A DNA stretch of 23,402 bases from JBEVNR01 sp040507985 (GTDB lineage Bacteria > Pseudomonadota > Alphaproteobacteria > Rickettsiales > UBA6187), in the NCBI GenBank assembly GCA_040507985.1, contig JBEVNR010000051.1, positions 1 to 23,402 on the forward strand. The letters are read 5' to 3'. Below are positions 7,054 through 15,194 of this stretch, in pieces; within the stretch, counting starts at the first letter, position 1; each line of letters opens with the position of its first letter. Position numbers and translations under genes: made by a program. Below the pieces are notes generated by a model that was given only the letters and a program-made list of their open reading frames with translations, was not told where the DNA came from and ran no database searches.

Positions 7054-8742
7054 TTAATTGCCCCATTCCATGCGCGGAATGGTAAGCTGGTGGTCTTCGG
7101 TCACTTTCGTGCCGTCCTTCATTTTAAAGGTCAGCTTAAATTTGGTCGTGCCGTACTTGAATATTTGGCCGCCCTTGCCGTCGGTGTTTTTAAGCTCGAA
7201 GCGGCGTTCCGCGTTTTCGCGATAGAAACGGTCGGTTTTTGTGCTCGTCGTGGTGACGGGCGCGTCGTTTTCCGTATCTGCCTCTGTCTTCGTTGTGTCG
7301 GTCTTCTTCGTTTCATCCGTTTTTTTCGCATCGACGGCTAGCGCGCCTTTTTTCTTCGCAAGGGGTTTTTTCGTCGTGTCGTCGGTATTTTTTGTTTCGT
7401 CCTTTACCAGGTCTTCGTCCGCCCCTTGCGCGGCGGCGTCCTGGGCGACGATTTTCATGTCTTTGTTAAATCCGTCCGCCATGGAGAAGCTAATGCCCTC
7501 GACGTTGGTGGACGTGTCTATAAACAGCGAGAACGAGCTTAGGCATTCCACGCGAAGCGTGTCGACGTCCATAAAGCCGTATTCCGGTCCCTTGACGCTT
7601 ACCATGCCGATATTCGACGCCCCAAGTTTTTCGTTGTTCGTCAAATCGTCGGATAAGGTGCACCATGCGAAACGTTTCTTTTTTGTGGGACCGCCGTCGT
7701 CGCCGGAGCCGCCGGAGTCGTCCGTCACGCCGTCGAATATGTCTTCGGAATCGAATTCGTCCTTAATGTTGACGGTAACGCCGAAAGGCTTGGCGGTCAT
7801 CGGGTCGCCGGTGTCGTAGTATCCTCCGTTCATCGTGCCGCCGCTCGCGCCTTGATCGCTTGAAGCCGGGCCGTATTTCTTAATCGGTATGCCGGGAGAG
7901 ATGACTTCCACCTTTTTTTCCGTTTCGGTGCCGCCCGACCCTGTACCGGCGTCGGTCGTCGTATTGGTGGCGAAGGCGCCGGTCTTGAAGGCGTCGCCTA
8001 CCGTGTTCGCTGCATCTTGCGTGGGCGTCGCAGCCTTTGCGCTACACCCGCCGGTCGTCGTGCCGTCGGCATATTCCATCTTGGCGCATAAGGCGGTATG
8101 GTACCAAATGCCGATTTTTTCGTCGAATTGAATGCCTTTCCATTCCTTGCCCGGCAGGGCCTTGTTGATTTGATCGGTTTTCAAGCAAAAAGACACGGCG
8201 CGTCCGTTCGCGGCCTTCTTGGTGACGATGGCGTTTTTCACGGTGACGAAAGGCACTTGCGGACAGCCCGGCCAGCGATAGCTTTCCGCGCCGCCGGCGC
8301 CCCCTTCGCAATAAGGATAGACCGTGAGGCGATTGCCGGCGATGTCGACGTAAATAATGGCGTATTCGATGGCGCCGTTAGGAATGGCTCCGCGATTAAC
8401 CACCAGCCAATAGTTCTGCATGTTTTCGCCGAGCGTGGTTTTGACGGTTTTCTGGCCTGTTTGAATGTCTATGGCCTGATCGGTCGTACGGAAGCAAAAT
8501 TCCTGCTCCTCGGGAAAATAGGCGGCGCTCAGCGACGTGACGTTTTTTTCCATGTCCAAATCACAGCCTCGGCTTAAACCGTTTTTGCCGTTATAAGGCG
8601 GTTGAAACAAATAGCCTTTTGCCGTTTCCGCCGCGCGCGCGCCGGTTCCGGAAAATATGAGCGTCGCAAGAGCCATGCCGAATCCCAGCGCGGTTTTAAC
8701 GCGGGTCGCCGCGCGTAGCCGTTCGTTGTCTCTTCTTTTCAT
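7054..8742 (-). CDS. Secreted protein of unknown function with Thr/Lys/Asp-rich linker
   Basis: About 562 residues from the ATG at 8742, chosen because AAGG lies 11 bases upstream and because a signal peptide follows at once: basic start (MKRRDNERLR), hydrophobic core (TALGFGMALATLIFSG), and a cleavage-like ARA-AET. The longer frame from 8835 would put 31 polar residues before the signal. The mature part has an N-terminal half with several Cys residues and strands such as GAIEYAIIYVDIAGNRLTV. A Gly/Ser/Asp-rich stretch lies in the middle. A low-complexity region with repeated KTD/TKK lies near residues 440-500, and the C-terminal ~60 residues are beta-like, ending LTIPRMEWGN. I recognise no family. 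Likely location is the periplasm, outer membrane or outside. It is transcribed alone. Confidence 0.6.
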   Translation of the reverse strand: MKRRDNERLRAATRVKTALGFGMALATLIFSGTGARAAETAKGYLFQPPYNGKNGLSRGCDLDMEKNVTSLSAAYFPEEQEFCFRTTDQAIDIQTGQKTVKTTLGENMQNYWLVVNRGAIPNGAIEYAIIYVDIAGNRLTVYPYCEGGAGGAESYRWPGCPQVPFVTVKNAIVTKKAANGRAVSFCLKTDQINKALPGKEWKGIQFDEKIGIWYHTALCAKMEYADGTTTGGCSAKAATPTQDAANTVGDAFKTGAFATNTTTDAGTGSGGTETEKKVEVISPGIPIKKYGPASSDQGASGGTMNGGYYDTGDPMTAKPFGVTVNIKDEFDSEDIFDGVTDDSGGSGDDGGPTKKKRFAWCTLSDDLTNNEKLGASNIGMVSVKGPEYGFMDVDTLRVECLSSFSLFIDTSTNVEGISFSMADGFNKDMKIVAQDAAAQGADEDLVKDETKNTDDTTKKPLAKKKGALAVDAKKTDETKKTDTTKTEADTENDAPVTTTSTKTDRFYRENAERRFELKNTDGKGGQIFKYGTTKFKLTFKMKDGTKVTEDHQLTIPRMEWGN

Positions 8743-8997
8743 TGCCGTTACCTTACATAGTTTTATCTGTTTTTCGGCGGAAAGGCCGTCGACTCCGTCG
8801 GCGCCGCGTTCGCCGCAAGAGATCTTGCGTGGCATTTCGCCGTTGCGCGCATCTACTTCACATCGTACCGCAACGTGTTGTCGCGATGCAATAATAACGT
8901 ACCATTAATTTAATTTTAGTTAATATAAGAGAGGGGCTAGGGTATAAAAAAATTCCGTTACGTGCGAACAAGCAATTTTTTGTTTTTTACTTTTTTT

Positions 8998-9021
8998 GAA
9001 CGGACGAAATTTCGTCCGTTC
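8998..9021. repeat. 24-bp perfect palindrome
   Basis: The half-site GAACGGACGAAA is followed directly by its exact reverse complement. A T-rich tract (8966-8997) precedes it on the plus strand. A minus-strand terminator would need As there, so this is not a canonical terminator in either direction. It lies 256 bp upstream of the secreted-protein ATG, in a 389-bp intergenic region whose remaining sequence is AT-rich and shows no gene. Confidence 0.55.
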
Positions 9022-9064
9022 CCGGTTCCGTTACGCCAAAAATCAATGCGAAAAACCCAAAAAT

Positions 9065-9093
9065 AAAGGAACGAAGACCCGCTTCGTACCTTT
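9065..9093 (-). terminator. Rho-independent terminator of the 9132-9995 gene
   Basis: AAAGGAACGAAG pairs with CTTCGTACCTTT (one mismatch) around the 5-base loop ACCCG. On the minus strand the stem is followed by TATTTTTGGGTTTTT, as expected for a terminator of the leftward gene that stops 39 bp away. Confidence 0.65.
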
Positions 9094-9131
9094 ACACAAC
9101 ATAAGGAGCGTGATACGTGCATGTTTAAGCG

Positions 9132-9995
9132 TTAGTTTTCTGCGGAGGGCGCGCGGGAACGGCGAATAAAGTTGCCTGCTCCGCCGACGCAATTTCGCCA
9201 TACGCCTTTCCAATCGACGTCATAGATGTGCCATCGAACAAGAACGATGAAGGGAGCAAACAAGATTACGACGTAAGCTTTGGCATATCCGTTCACCGCA
9301 TTGACCCATTTATAGGGAAGCGGGCCGAATATCGTTAGCGCTAAGGCTATCTCCAATATAAGGCGCCATTGCTTCTTTAGCTCCTTACCAAACGCTAACC
9401 ATGAGGGAAAGCGCAGGGCGTAGCGAAGGAATGCGACGACAAGAGGAGAAAACAATGCGATCGTGTATGCCGTCAATAAATGCTGCGATTTGCATGTGTC
9501 CTTCTTTTTTCCGTTCCATCTGCAAATAACAAGGGAGGATATCGCCGTAACCAACAATAGTATTTGCCCGATGGACGCATATTGTAGGAACTCCCATTTT
9601 CCGGGTTGTCCGAAGGCCAATGCGATTCCTTCATATGTCCTATCAAACGTCGTTCGGGTAACGGAAGATGGCGCAGGTGCGACGGGAGGCGTGGGTGCGT
9701 TTCTCTTGGGTTTCGGCGCAGGAGCATTTCCTTGCGGCGAAAGCGGAGGAGCGGGAGCGGACGAGCTTGACTGAGGAACGGGGGCGTCGCTATAAGGAGC
9801 GGACGTATTGCCGAACGTAGGATCGTCGACATACGGTTCTTCGTGAGAAACGGAAGGGTCAGGCGAAGCAACGCGTCGGCGACGACCATTAAAGCAGCTA
9901 TATATGGCGATAAAGAAATAGAAAGGAAGCATTATCCCTATAATGGCGTCGAACGCCTTATGGTGCGGTTGAGCGGAATCGTTGCTTGGCGTCAT
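9132..9995 (-). CDS. Multi-pass membrane protein with proline-rich linker, function unknown
   Basis: About 287 residues from the ATG at 9995; an in-frame TTG at 10016 would add seven residues, and neither has a clear ribosome binding site. The first transmembrane segment is near residues 17-35 (AIIGIMLPFYFFIAIYSCF), followed by an Arg patch (GRRRRV). Next is a ~75-residue linker rich in Pro, Ser and Ala (APAPPLSPQGNAPAPKPKR). Four more hydrophobic segments follow near 137-158, 175-197, 212-232 and 238-258. The tail is basic. I recognise no family. Positive-inside reasoning puts the linker in the cytoplasm, but this is weak. It is divergent from the Bcr/CflA exporter and has its own promoter and terminator. 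Confidence 0.6.
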   Translation of the reverse strand: MTPSNDSAQPHHKAFDAIIGIMLPFYFFIAIYSCFNGRRRRVASPDPSVSHEEPYVDDPTFGNTSAPYSDAPVPQSSSSAPAPPLSPQGNAPAPKPKRNAPTPPVAPAPSSVTRTTFDRTYEGIALAFGQPGKWEFLQYASIGQILLLVTAISSLVICRWNGKKKDTCKSQHLLTAYTIALFSPLVVAFLRYALRFPSWLAFGKELKKQWRLILEIALALTIFGPLPYKWVNAVNGYAKAYVVILFAPFIVLVRWHIYDVDWKGVWRNCVGGAGNFIRRSRAPSAEN

Positions 9996-10108
9996 GTTAG
10001 CTAAGGCGATACACAAAGCGGTTCCAATTGCACGTCGTCGGTTGCCGAAAAGAATAACGATTTTCTTTTAAGGAAGCGAAAAGTGTGGGAATAGACCAAA
10101 GGTAACGT

Positions 10109-10138
10109 ATTATACCTTAATTAACCATTCCGGCGCAA
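10109..10138 (-). promoter_or_regulatory. Candidate sigma-70-type promoter of the 9132-9995 gene
   Basis: The minus strand shows TTGCGC (10138-10133), an 18-base spacer and a perfect TATAAT (10114-10109). The -35 hexamer lies within the hairpin TCCGGCGC-AA-GCGCCGGA (10129-10146). AAGGTA/TACCTT inverted repeats (10099-10104, 10113-10118) surround the -10, so repressor binding here is possible. The leader would be about 100 nt. Confidence 0.5.
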
Positions 10139-10264
10139 GCGCCGGATAATATTTTATATCCGTGAAGACATGAAGACAACGTCGCAGGCGAGGGATTTTT
10201 TAGCGATTGACGGATATACTCTCTTCAACGCGCTTACATACAGGCGGCAAACATAGGATTCCCT

Positions 10265-11575
10265 TTGATAAAAGAAAAAAACGACGCGCCGCCCTCCTTC
10301 TCGCCGGATGCGCCGATCGTCGCGCCCGTCTTCCCCGCCAACGCCGGCGAAGGTTCCGAGGCGTTCGGGGCGCCTAGGGAGATTCGCCGCGAGGCCGTGC
10401 GCCACAGCCGTTGGACGCTCGCCTTCCTAAGTTTGCTGATGGCGTTCGCGTCCATCGCCACCGACATGTATCTTCCCGCGATGCCGACCATCGGGAAGGA
10501 ATTCGACGCCGCCGACGGCACGATAGAATGGACGGTGTCCGGATTTCTCGCCGGATTTTGTTTCGGTCAACTTATCTGGGGTCCTATCGGCGATAGGGTA
10601 GGCCGAAGGCGTCCGGTTGCGGCGGGAATTGCGCTCTTTATCGTCGGTTCCGTCGGGTGCGCCTTATCCGGAAGCGCCGGCGCCATGATTGCGTGGCGGG
10701 CGGTGCAGGCCATCGGCGCCTGCGCCTGCGTCGTTCTGGCGCGCGCGATGGTGCGCGACCTTTTCCAAGGCGTTCGCGCCGCCCAAATGTTGTCGATACT
10801 AATTACGGTGATGGCGGTGGCGCCGTTGCTCGGTCCGCTCGTCGGCGGACAAATTCTGGCAATCGCCGGGTGGAGGGCGATTTTCTGGACGCTGGCGCTC
10901 GTGGGAACGGTCACGCTCTTTGCCTTAAAAAAATTGCCGGAAACTCTGGCCGTCGAAAAGCGCAACCGCGAATCGTACCGTGCCTTGCCGGCGCGCTATC
11001 GGCATATTATAGGTGACCGCGCGGTGTGGGCCTATGCCGGAGTAAGCGGATGTTTTTACGGGGGATTGTTTGCCCATTTATCCGGCACGCCTTTCGCCTA
11101 TATTGAATATTATGGGCTTCCCCCGCAATATTACGGCACGTTGTTCGGCGTTGCGGTGCTTGGAATCATGGCGTGCAATATGGTAAATAGCCGAATCGCG
11201 CCAAAAATCGGCGGAGCGCGCTTGGCGCGCCTTGGCGCCGGCGTGATCGCCGCCGCCGGGTTTGCGCTGGCGCTTGCGGGGGAAACGGGGATCGGAGGAT
11301 TGGCCGGACTGGTCGTTCCAATCATTTTGTTCGTCTCGATGAACGGATTCATCGTGGCAAACTCCCTCGCCGGGGCGATGGAACGTTTTCCCGATCACGC
11401 CGGATCGACGTCGGCGCTGGTCGGGGCGATACAATCTTTGGTCGGCGTGCTTGGTTCCGTATTGACGGGGGCGCTGGCCGACGGCACGCCCCAACCGATG
11501 TGCGCCGTAATGGCTTTTATGGGTGTGGCGGCGCTGGCGTTTGCTTTTGCCGTTCCTCAGGAGCGAACGTCGTAA
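10265..11575 (+). CDS. Bcr/CflA-family drug-resistance exporter (MFS, 12 helices)
   Basis: An inner-membrane proton-coupled antiporter of the Bcr/CflA branch (DHA1), which exports drugs such as bicyclomycin or chloramphenicol and sometimes cysteine; the substrate here is unknown. The protein has 436 residues. The family signature TDMYLPAMP is at 66-74 in helix 1, with the conserved Asp67. Motif A, GPIGDRVGRR, is at 106-115 after WTVSGFLAGFCFGQL. The antiporter-like motif C region APLLGPLVGGQI is at 186-197. The start is TTG at 10265, chosen because AGGA lies 5 bases upstream; it leaves a hydrophilic N-terminal tail of ~47 residues before helix 1, longer than usual. A later start is possible but none has as good a binding site. 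The gene converges with slt, with a 5-bp gap. Confidence 0.93.
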   Translation: MIKEKNDAPPSFSPDAPIVAPVFPANAGEGSEAFGAPREIRREAVRHSRWTLAFLSLLMAFASIATDMYLPAMPTIGKEFDAADGTIEWTVSGFLAGFCFGQLIWGPIGDRVGRRRPVAAGIALFIVGSVGCALSGSAGAMIAWRAVQAIGACACVVLARAMVRDLFQGVRAAQMLSILITVMAVAPLLGPLVGGQILAIAGWRAIFWTLALVGTVTLFALKKLPETLAVEKRNRESYRALPARYRHIIGDRAVWAYAGVSGCFYGGLFAHLSGTPFAYIEYYGLPPQYYGTLFGVAVLGIMACNMVNSRIAPKIGGARLARLGAGVIAAAGFALALAGETGIGGLAGLVVPIILFVSMNGFIVANSLAGAMERFPDHAGSTSALVGAIQSLVGVLGSVLTGALADGTPQPMCAVMAFMGVAALAFAFAVPQERTS

Positions 11576-11580
11576 TTGCG

Positions 11581-13581
11581 TTATAAAAACAGCTCCGCCG
11601 AGACGGGCATCGGTTCGTCGCGCTCCATCGCCGAATAGACGTTGGCGTTTTCGATCACGCGCTGCACGTAGTTGCGCGTTTCGTAAAACGGAATGATTTC
11701 TATCCAATTGATCACCTGATCGAGCGATTGCGCCTTCATGGGGTTGCCGAACCGCTCGCGCCACTCGTTTACCTTTCCCGCACCGGCGTTGTAAGCCGCC
11801 GCCGTCATCACGCGAGAGCCGTTAAATTGCTCAAGCAACTCGTCCAGATAGGCGGCGCCCATCTTCACGTTAGACGCCGGCGCCAGCGTCAGCCCGGCGG
11901 GGTTGCCGGACAATCCCAGTTTTTTGGCAAGATGTTGCGCTGTCTCCGGCATAAGCTGCATCAATCCGGCGGCGCCGACGGCGCTTTTGGCGGAGGGATC
12001 GAAGCGGCTTTCCTGCAATATGACCGCATGCACTATCGCCGACCGGCTTTTCAGGTCCGCGACTTTAGAGGGAAGCCTGGGATAGGAGATTTCGGGAATG
12101 AAGGCGCCGTCTTTATACGCATAGCGGGCAAGCTCTATCGCCTCCCTATTTTCCTTCAGCTTAAGCGGAAGCGAGGCGATGTATAATCTTTCGCCGTCGG
12201 TGCGCGCTATGTCGATCGCGTGCTGGATAAAGGTTTTATAGTGGTCGTGTCGTCCAAGATCGTGCCATATCTGGGCGATTTTGACGAAGGAGGACTTTTC
12301 CGCCGCCTCTTTGTCGCCTTGCCTTAGTGCGGTACGGCGCGGAAAATCGAGTTTTTTGTCGCCGACGTGCAGCCGCGCGATTTGCCCGTAAAACGTTGCG
12401 TCGTATTTGATCGCCTTGTCGAAGGCGCTAGCGGCTTCCTTCGTCTTTCCCTCGGCGGCATAGCTGCGTCCCAGCCAATAATAGCCGCGCGCGACGCTAA
12501 TGGGAAACTCGACGTTTTCGGCCATGCGGCGGAAATGTTTTTCCGCGCGGTCGTATTTGCGCATGAACGACAGGGCCAGCCAGCCGGACATCCATTCCGC
12601 CTCCGCGAATTCCGTTCCTCCCGGGTCGAACCCGTGGGCCGAAACGATGGCGTACGCTTCCCGGTATTTATGCTCGTCGAATAATTCCCTTGCCACGCGT
12701 TTGCGCACGCCCCACCATGCGTCCGGTTCGACGGCAGCCCGGCGCTCCGGCAGCGACGCCAATTTGCGATAGGCGGACTCGAAGCGTTCGTTCGCGACGT
12801 CGGCCTTTACCGCTTCCAGCATAAAAAGAGGATGGGTGGAGGCTTTCGGGCCGGCCTGGCTAAAGGCCGCGCGCACCGACAATTCTCCGCGCTTATATTT
12901 CGCCCAGGCTTCGTACAGCGCCTTGTCCGAGGAATTTAAGGCGTTGATCAGGCGATTCGCCTTGTCAGTATAGCCGTTATAGGTCAAATACTCTATTTTT
13001 TCGCGCACGTCGTCATTGGTGAGCACGTCGCGATAGCGGGTCAGCCAATAATTCTCCTCCGCCGGCTCGAGCGGCGTTTTGCGCCACGCCTCCCGCACGT
13101 CGTTGCCGTGGCTTTTTTTCGCCTCCTCTCCCTCAAGCCGCGCCTTGAGCAGCGTGCCTTGGGTGGAGGTCGGCGCGAGCTTGTCGAACAAGGCGGCATA
13201 CACCCCGACCGACACGTCGTCGGACGAACGCTCGATGTTGCGCTGCACCGATTCCCAATCCGGCCAATCATAGAAGTACCGTACGGCGTTGACGACGTCT
13301 TCCCGCGATTTTATGGCGCCGTTCCTCCGGTAATGTTCCCAGAGCAACATGCGCGCAAGCATGGGATAGCCGTCCTGCGCCGCGTCCCTGGCGGCGTTGC
13401 GAAATCCGTCTTTTTCGCCGGAGCGGTAATATTCGCGAAAAACCCCCACCTGCGCGTCGGCATAATAGGTATTCTCCGCGCGCGCGCCGCACGGACGGAA
13501 GATGGCGAGAAGCGCACACGCCGCCGACAATAATACTCCCCGAAGCGTCACTTTTTTGATGTCCCTATGTTGGCCGCGCAA
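11581..13581 (-). CDS. slt: Soluble lytic murein transglycosylase (Slt-type)
   Basis: A periplasmic enzyme that cleaves the MurNAc-GlcNAc bond of peptidoglycan, leaving 1,6-anhydroMurNAc ends. The 666-residue product has a signal peptide (GVLLSAACALLAIFRPCGARA, 15-35) and a long helical superhelix (~40-505) with TPR-like stretches. The C-terminal SLT domain is at ~510-650. Catalytic Glu524 sits in ILQESRFDP. The signature GLMQLMP is at 539-545 and AAYNAGAGKV at 595-604. Size and order match E. coli Slt70-type proteins. The start is uncertain: TTG at 13581 or GTG at 13551, the latter giving a more compact signal peptide with AGGG 11 bases upstream. It may work with the cell-wall machinery generally; neighbours do not specify a partner. 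Confidence 0.95.
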   Translation of the reverse strand: MRGQHRDIKKVTLRGVLLSAACALLAIFRPCGARAENTYYADAQVGVFREYYRSGEKDGFRNAARDAAQDGYPMLARMLLWEHYRRNGAIKSREDVVNAVRYFYDWPDWESVQRNIERSSDDVSVGVYAALFDKLAPTSTQGTLLKARLEGEEAKKSHGNDVREAWRKTPLEPAEENYWLTRYRDVLTNDDVREKIEYLTYNGYTDKANRLINALNSSDKALYEAWAKYKRGELSVRAAFSQAGPKASTHPLFMLEAVKADVANERFESAYRKLASLPERRAAVEPDAWWGVRKRVARELFDEHKYREAYAIVSAHGFDPGGTEFAEAEWMSGWLALSFMRKYDRAEKHFRRMAENVEFPISVARGYYWLGRSYAAEGKTKEAASAFDKAIKYDATFYGQIARLHVGDKKLDFPRRTALRQGDKEAAEKSSFVKIAQIWHDLGRHDHYKTFIQHAIDIARTDGERLYIASLPLKLKENREAIELARYAYKDGAFIPEISYPRLPSKVADLKSRSAIVHAVILQESRFDPSAKSAVGAAGLMQLMPETAQHLAKKLGLSGNPAGLTLAPASNVKMGAAYLDELLEQFNGSRVMTAAAYNAGAGKVNEWRERFGNPMKAQSLDQVINWIEIIPFYETRNYVQRVIENANVYSAMERDEPMPVSAELFL

Positions 13582-13613
13582 ACATATTTTGCCGCGCCAT
13601 ATTAACCATAATT

Positions 13614-13638
13614 TAATGCGTTTGGCAAACGGGCATTA
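13614..13638. repeat. Inverted repeat upstream of slt
   Basis: TTAATGC pairs with GCATTAA, with an inner GTTT/AAAC. It lies about 33 bp upstream of the slt start, where it could be an operator or a hairpin in the leader. No further support was found. Confidence 0.3.
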
Positions 13639-13738
13639 ACCGTCGCCCGGCTCTAAATATCACAAAACTCCAGAACCCGCCTCACCGAAGCATAATAAAG
13701 AGAGCATAATGAAGCTAAGCGAAGCCGAGGAGGCGCTG

Positions 13739-13807
13739 ATGGATGGTAAGAGCGCTATGCTTTTTTACGCTTTTTTATGCAGCTCTCATTTTAAAGCTGT
13801 TGCATAA
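13739..13807 (+). CDS. Possible 22-residue hydrophobic small protein before tRNA-Thr
   Basis: ATG at 13739 has GAGGAGG five bases upstream, an excellent ribosome binding site. The frame reads MDGKSAMLFYAFLCSS and ends FKAVA at a TAA (13805-13807). An in-frame ATG at 13709 would give 32 residues (MKLSEAEEAL added). Against it, the 3' half overlaps a hairpin (13771-13811) and the predicted tRNA promoter. It may be the remnant of a longer gene. No family recognised. Confidence 0.25.
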   Translation: MDGKSAMLFYAFLCSSHFKAVA

Positions 13808-13811
13808 AAAA
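13771..13811. terminator. Hairpin between the mini-ORF and tRNA-Thr
   Basis: TTTTTTATGC (13771-13780) pairs with GCATAAAAAA (13802-13811), with AGCT/AGCT inside. It could end a transcript from the left or simply reflect overlapping A/T tracts near the tRNA promoter. Confidence 0.3.
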
Positions 13812-13827
13812 ATCGAGGCTATATGTT
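13800..13827 (+). promoter_or_regulatory. Candidate tRNA-Thr promoter
   Basis: TTGCAT (13800-13805), a 16-base spacer and TATGTT (13822-13827) lie 14 bp before the tRNA. This is the expected place for a sigma-70-type promoter. Confidence 0.45.
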
Positions 13828-13840
13828 AACTACAATGTAT

Positions 13841-13915
13841 GCCGCCGTAGCTCAGTGGCAGAGCGCGTCATTGGTAATGACGAGGCCGGCAGTTCAATCC
13901 TGCCCGGCGGCACCA
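13841..13915 (+). tRNA. tRNA-Thr (anticodon GGT)
   Basis: The acceptor stem GCCGCCG pairs with CGGCGGC (13905-13911), followed by discriminator A and an encoded CCA (13913-13915). The anticodon arm is CGTCA-TTGGTAA-TGACG, giving anticodon GGT, which reads ACC and ACU. The T-arm is GGCAG-TTCAATC-CTGCC. The D-arm begins GCTCAGTGGCAGAGC. All arms fold without mismatch. A MITE starts 20 bp downstream. Confidence 0.97.
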
Positions 13916-13934
13916 TCTCGAAAGCCTTTATAAG

Positions 13935-14079
13935 TAGGACTTACGCAGTGCGTGGATTTTTGAGCGATTTATAGGTTAAAATCGGATAAAAAGCGCAGCG
14001 TACTTAACGTACGTGAGCATTTTTAGACTATTTTTACCGCAGAAAGCGCCAAAAAGATGCTCAGCTAGCGTAAATCCTA
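13935..14079. mobile_element. 145-bp MITE with terminal inverted repeats and ATAAG target duplication
   Basis: The left end TAGGACTTACGC (13935-13946) and right end GCGTAAATCCTA (14068-14079) are inverted repeats matching in 11 of 12 positions. The element is flanked on both sides by the direct repeat ATAAG (13930-13934 and 14080-14084), as left by transposition. No ORF of useful size lies inside. Internal hairpins are CGTAC-TTAAC-GTACG (13999-14013), a GAGCAT/ATGCTC pair (about 14015-14062) and CGATTT/AAATCG further left. This is the hallmark of a miniature inverted-repeat element mobilised by a transposase encoded elsewhere. The parent IS family is not identified. Confidence 0.8.
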
Positions 14080-14088
14080 ATAAGAAAT

Positions 14089-14280
14089 CTATCGCTTTGT
14101 AGTACCCTCCCTTTGTTTTGCGCATAACGCCTCGCGCATCAAAAAAGAAAAAACCATGGCGTCTATGGCTTGACGTCCATGTGAAACCTTGGTAGAAGCT
14201 ACTTCACCACATCCACAAAAACGCTTCCGTCTCCCTCTTGAGCCGTCGTGATACCTTCTTATTGCGCTATATAGCTTCAT
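14089..14280 (-). CDS. Doubtful 63-residue basic protein
   Basis: The minus strand is open from an ATG at 14280 for 63 codons. The product is very basic (RGRRKRF) with a CGCG pair. AAGGA lies 11 bases upstream. It uses AGA and AGG codons that are rare in the neighbouring genes, and no family is recognised. It is listed because it would otherwise fill an empty stretch; it may be spurious or a horizontally acquired remnant. Confidence 0.2.
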   Translation of the reverse strand: MKLYSAIRRYHDGSRGRRKRFCGCGEVASTKVSHGRQAIDAMVFSFLMREALCAKQREGTTKR

Positions 14281-14310
14281 TCCGTAACGCTTCCTTTGCT
14301 CAACGTCGAT

Positions 14311-14970
14311 ATGTCCAACCAAGCGCCTATCGCCGACGGCAGCGCTCAGCTAACTGCTGAGCATATCTTTGCGACCATACCCGTCAATGCCTGTGAATTT
14401 ATCGAAGGTGATATTGCGTTGATTGACACGTTTCTTCGATTCCTTTCCACAAAGCAAAGCATTCACGTCCGCCTTTACGACCATGAAAAGCAGAAGGTTC
14501 TATATTCCGTCGTGACGACAGAGCAAATCCCCTCTATCATCGGTGATCTTCGAACAATTAATGGCTTATCGACGCTTTCCGATTCCTCGAATCAGACCGG
14601 CGCGAACATTCCATGGGACACGTTTTCAGGCGTTTCGTTCGCGAAAGTAATCGAACATTCGCACCAAGCGAAATTGCCGAAGACCGCCCACTTTGTGTTC
14701 ACGCCAAAAACAATGAGCGAGGAACAGCAAGACGATCTTTGCGCATCCATTTCGGGCATAGCCTCCAAAGTTGACGATCGCACGCAATTCTCTGTCCACA
14801 TCATCGATCGTATTAAGAACGAGGAGGAGAGCAAGACATTCCGTGCGACAATCGATGGTATCGATCCAGATATCGTCGCAGTCACTTCGATGTCTGACAT
14901 GCAGAAGATGGTTGCTGAAAATGCTGCGACCGCGTTGCCAGCGCTCGTCCACAAGACATTTACCGCTTAA
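14311..14970 (+). CDS. Orphan cytoplasmic protein of unknown function
   Basis: About 219 residues from the ATG at 14311; an in-frame TTG at 14296 would add five. Neither has a clear ribosome binding site. There is no signal peptide or membrane helix. The chain alternates predicted strands (IHVRLYDHEKQKVLYSVV, TAHFVFTPK, FSVHIIDR, DIVAVTSM) with helices. That order suggests an alpha/beta Rossmann-type or von Willebrand A-like fold, but the metal-binding DxSxS motif is absent, so the fold call is weak. It stands alone beside a MITE, and its stop codon lies within a hairpin. A recently acquired or lineage-specific gene is likely. Confidence 0.6.
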   Translation: MSNQAPIADGSAQLTAEHIFATIPVNACEFIEGDIALIDTFLRFLSTKQSIHVRLYDHEKQKVLYSVVTTEQIPSIIGDLRTINGLSTLSDSSNQTGANIPWDTFSGVSFAKVIEHSHQAKLPKTAHFVFTPKTMSEEQQDDLCASISGIASKVDDRTQFSVHIIDRIKNEEESKTFRATIDGIDPDIVAVTSMSDMQKMVAENAATALPALVHKTFTA

Positions 14971-14999
14971 TGGTAAGTGCAAAACCTACTTGCCATTAA
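14967..14999 (+). terminator. Hairpin overlapping the stop of the 14311-14970 gene
   Basis: TTAATGGTAAGT pairs with ACTTGCCATTAA (one G-T-type mismatch) around the 9-base loop GCAAAACCT. There is no T-tract, so it may stabilise the mRNA end instead. Confidence 0.4.
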
Positions 15000-15194
15000 T
15001 CTCTTCGCCTCCTCCGCTCCGGCAGCGGAAGGTTGCGATGGTTTAGCGGCGTCTCCGTGTGCGAATTTGTTGCTTTGTGATTTCCTCGACCCACGCTCGC
15101 TTATCGTCCATTTTCGTACGCTCGTCTGATTTTAGTGCCGCTCTTCGTTTTGTAAGTCGATTTTCTTTGGTTTACGTATGAATTTTCGCGCATA

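Noticed and set aside
14311..14970. Confident von Willebrand A-domain call
   Set aside because: Strand-helix order is suggestive, but the MIDAS DxSxS motif and other landmarks are missing.
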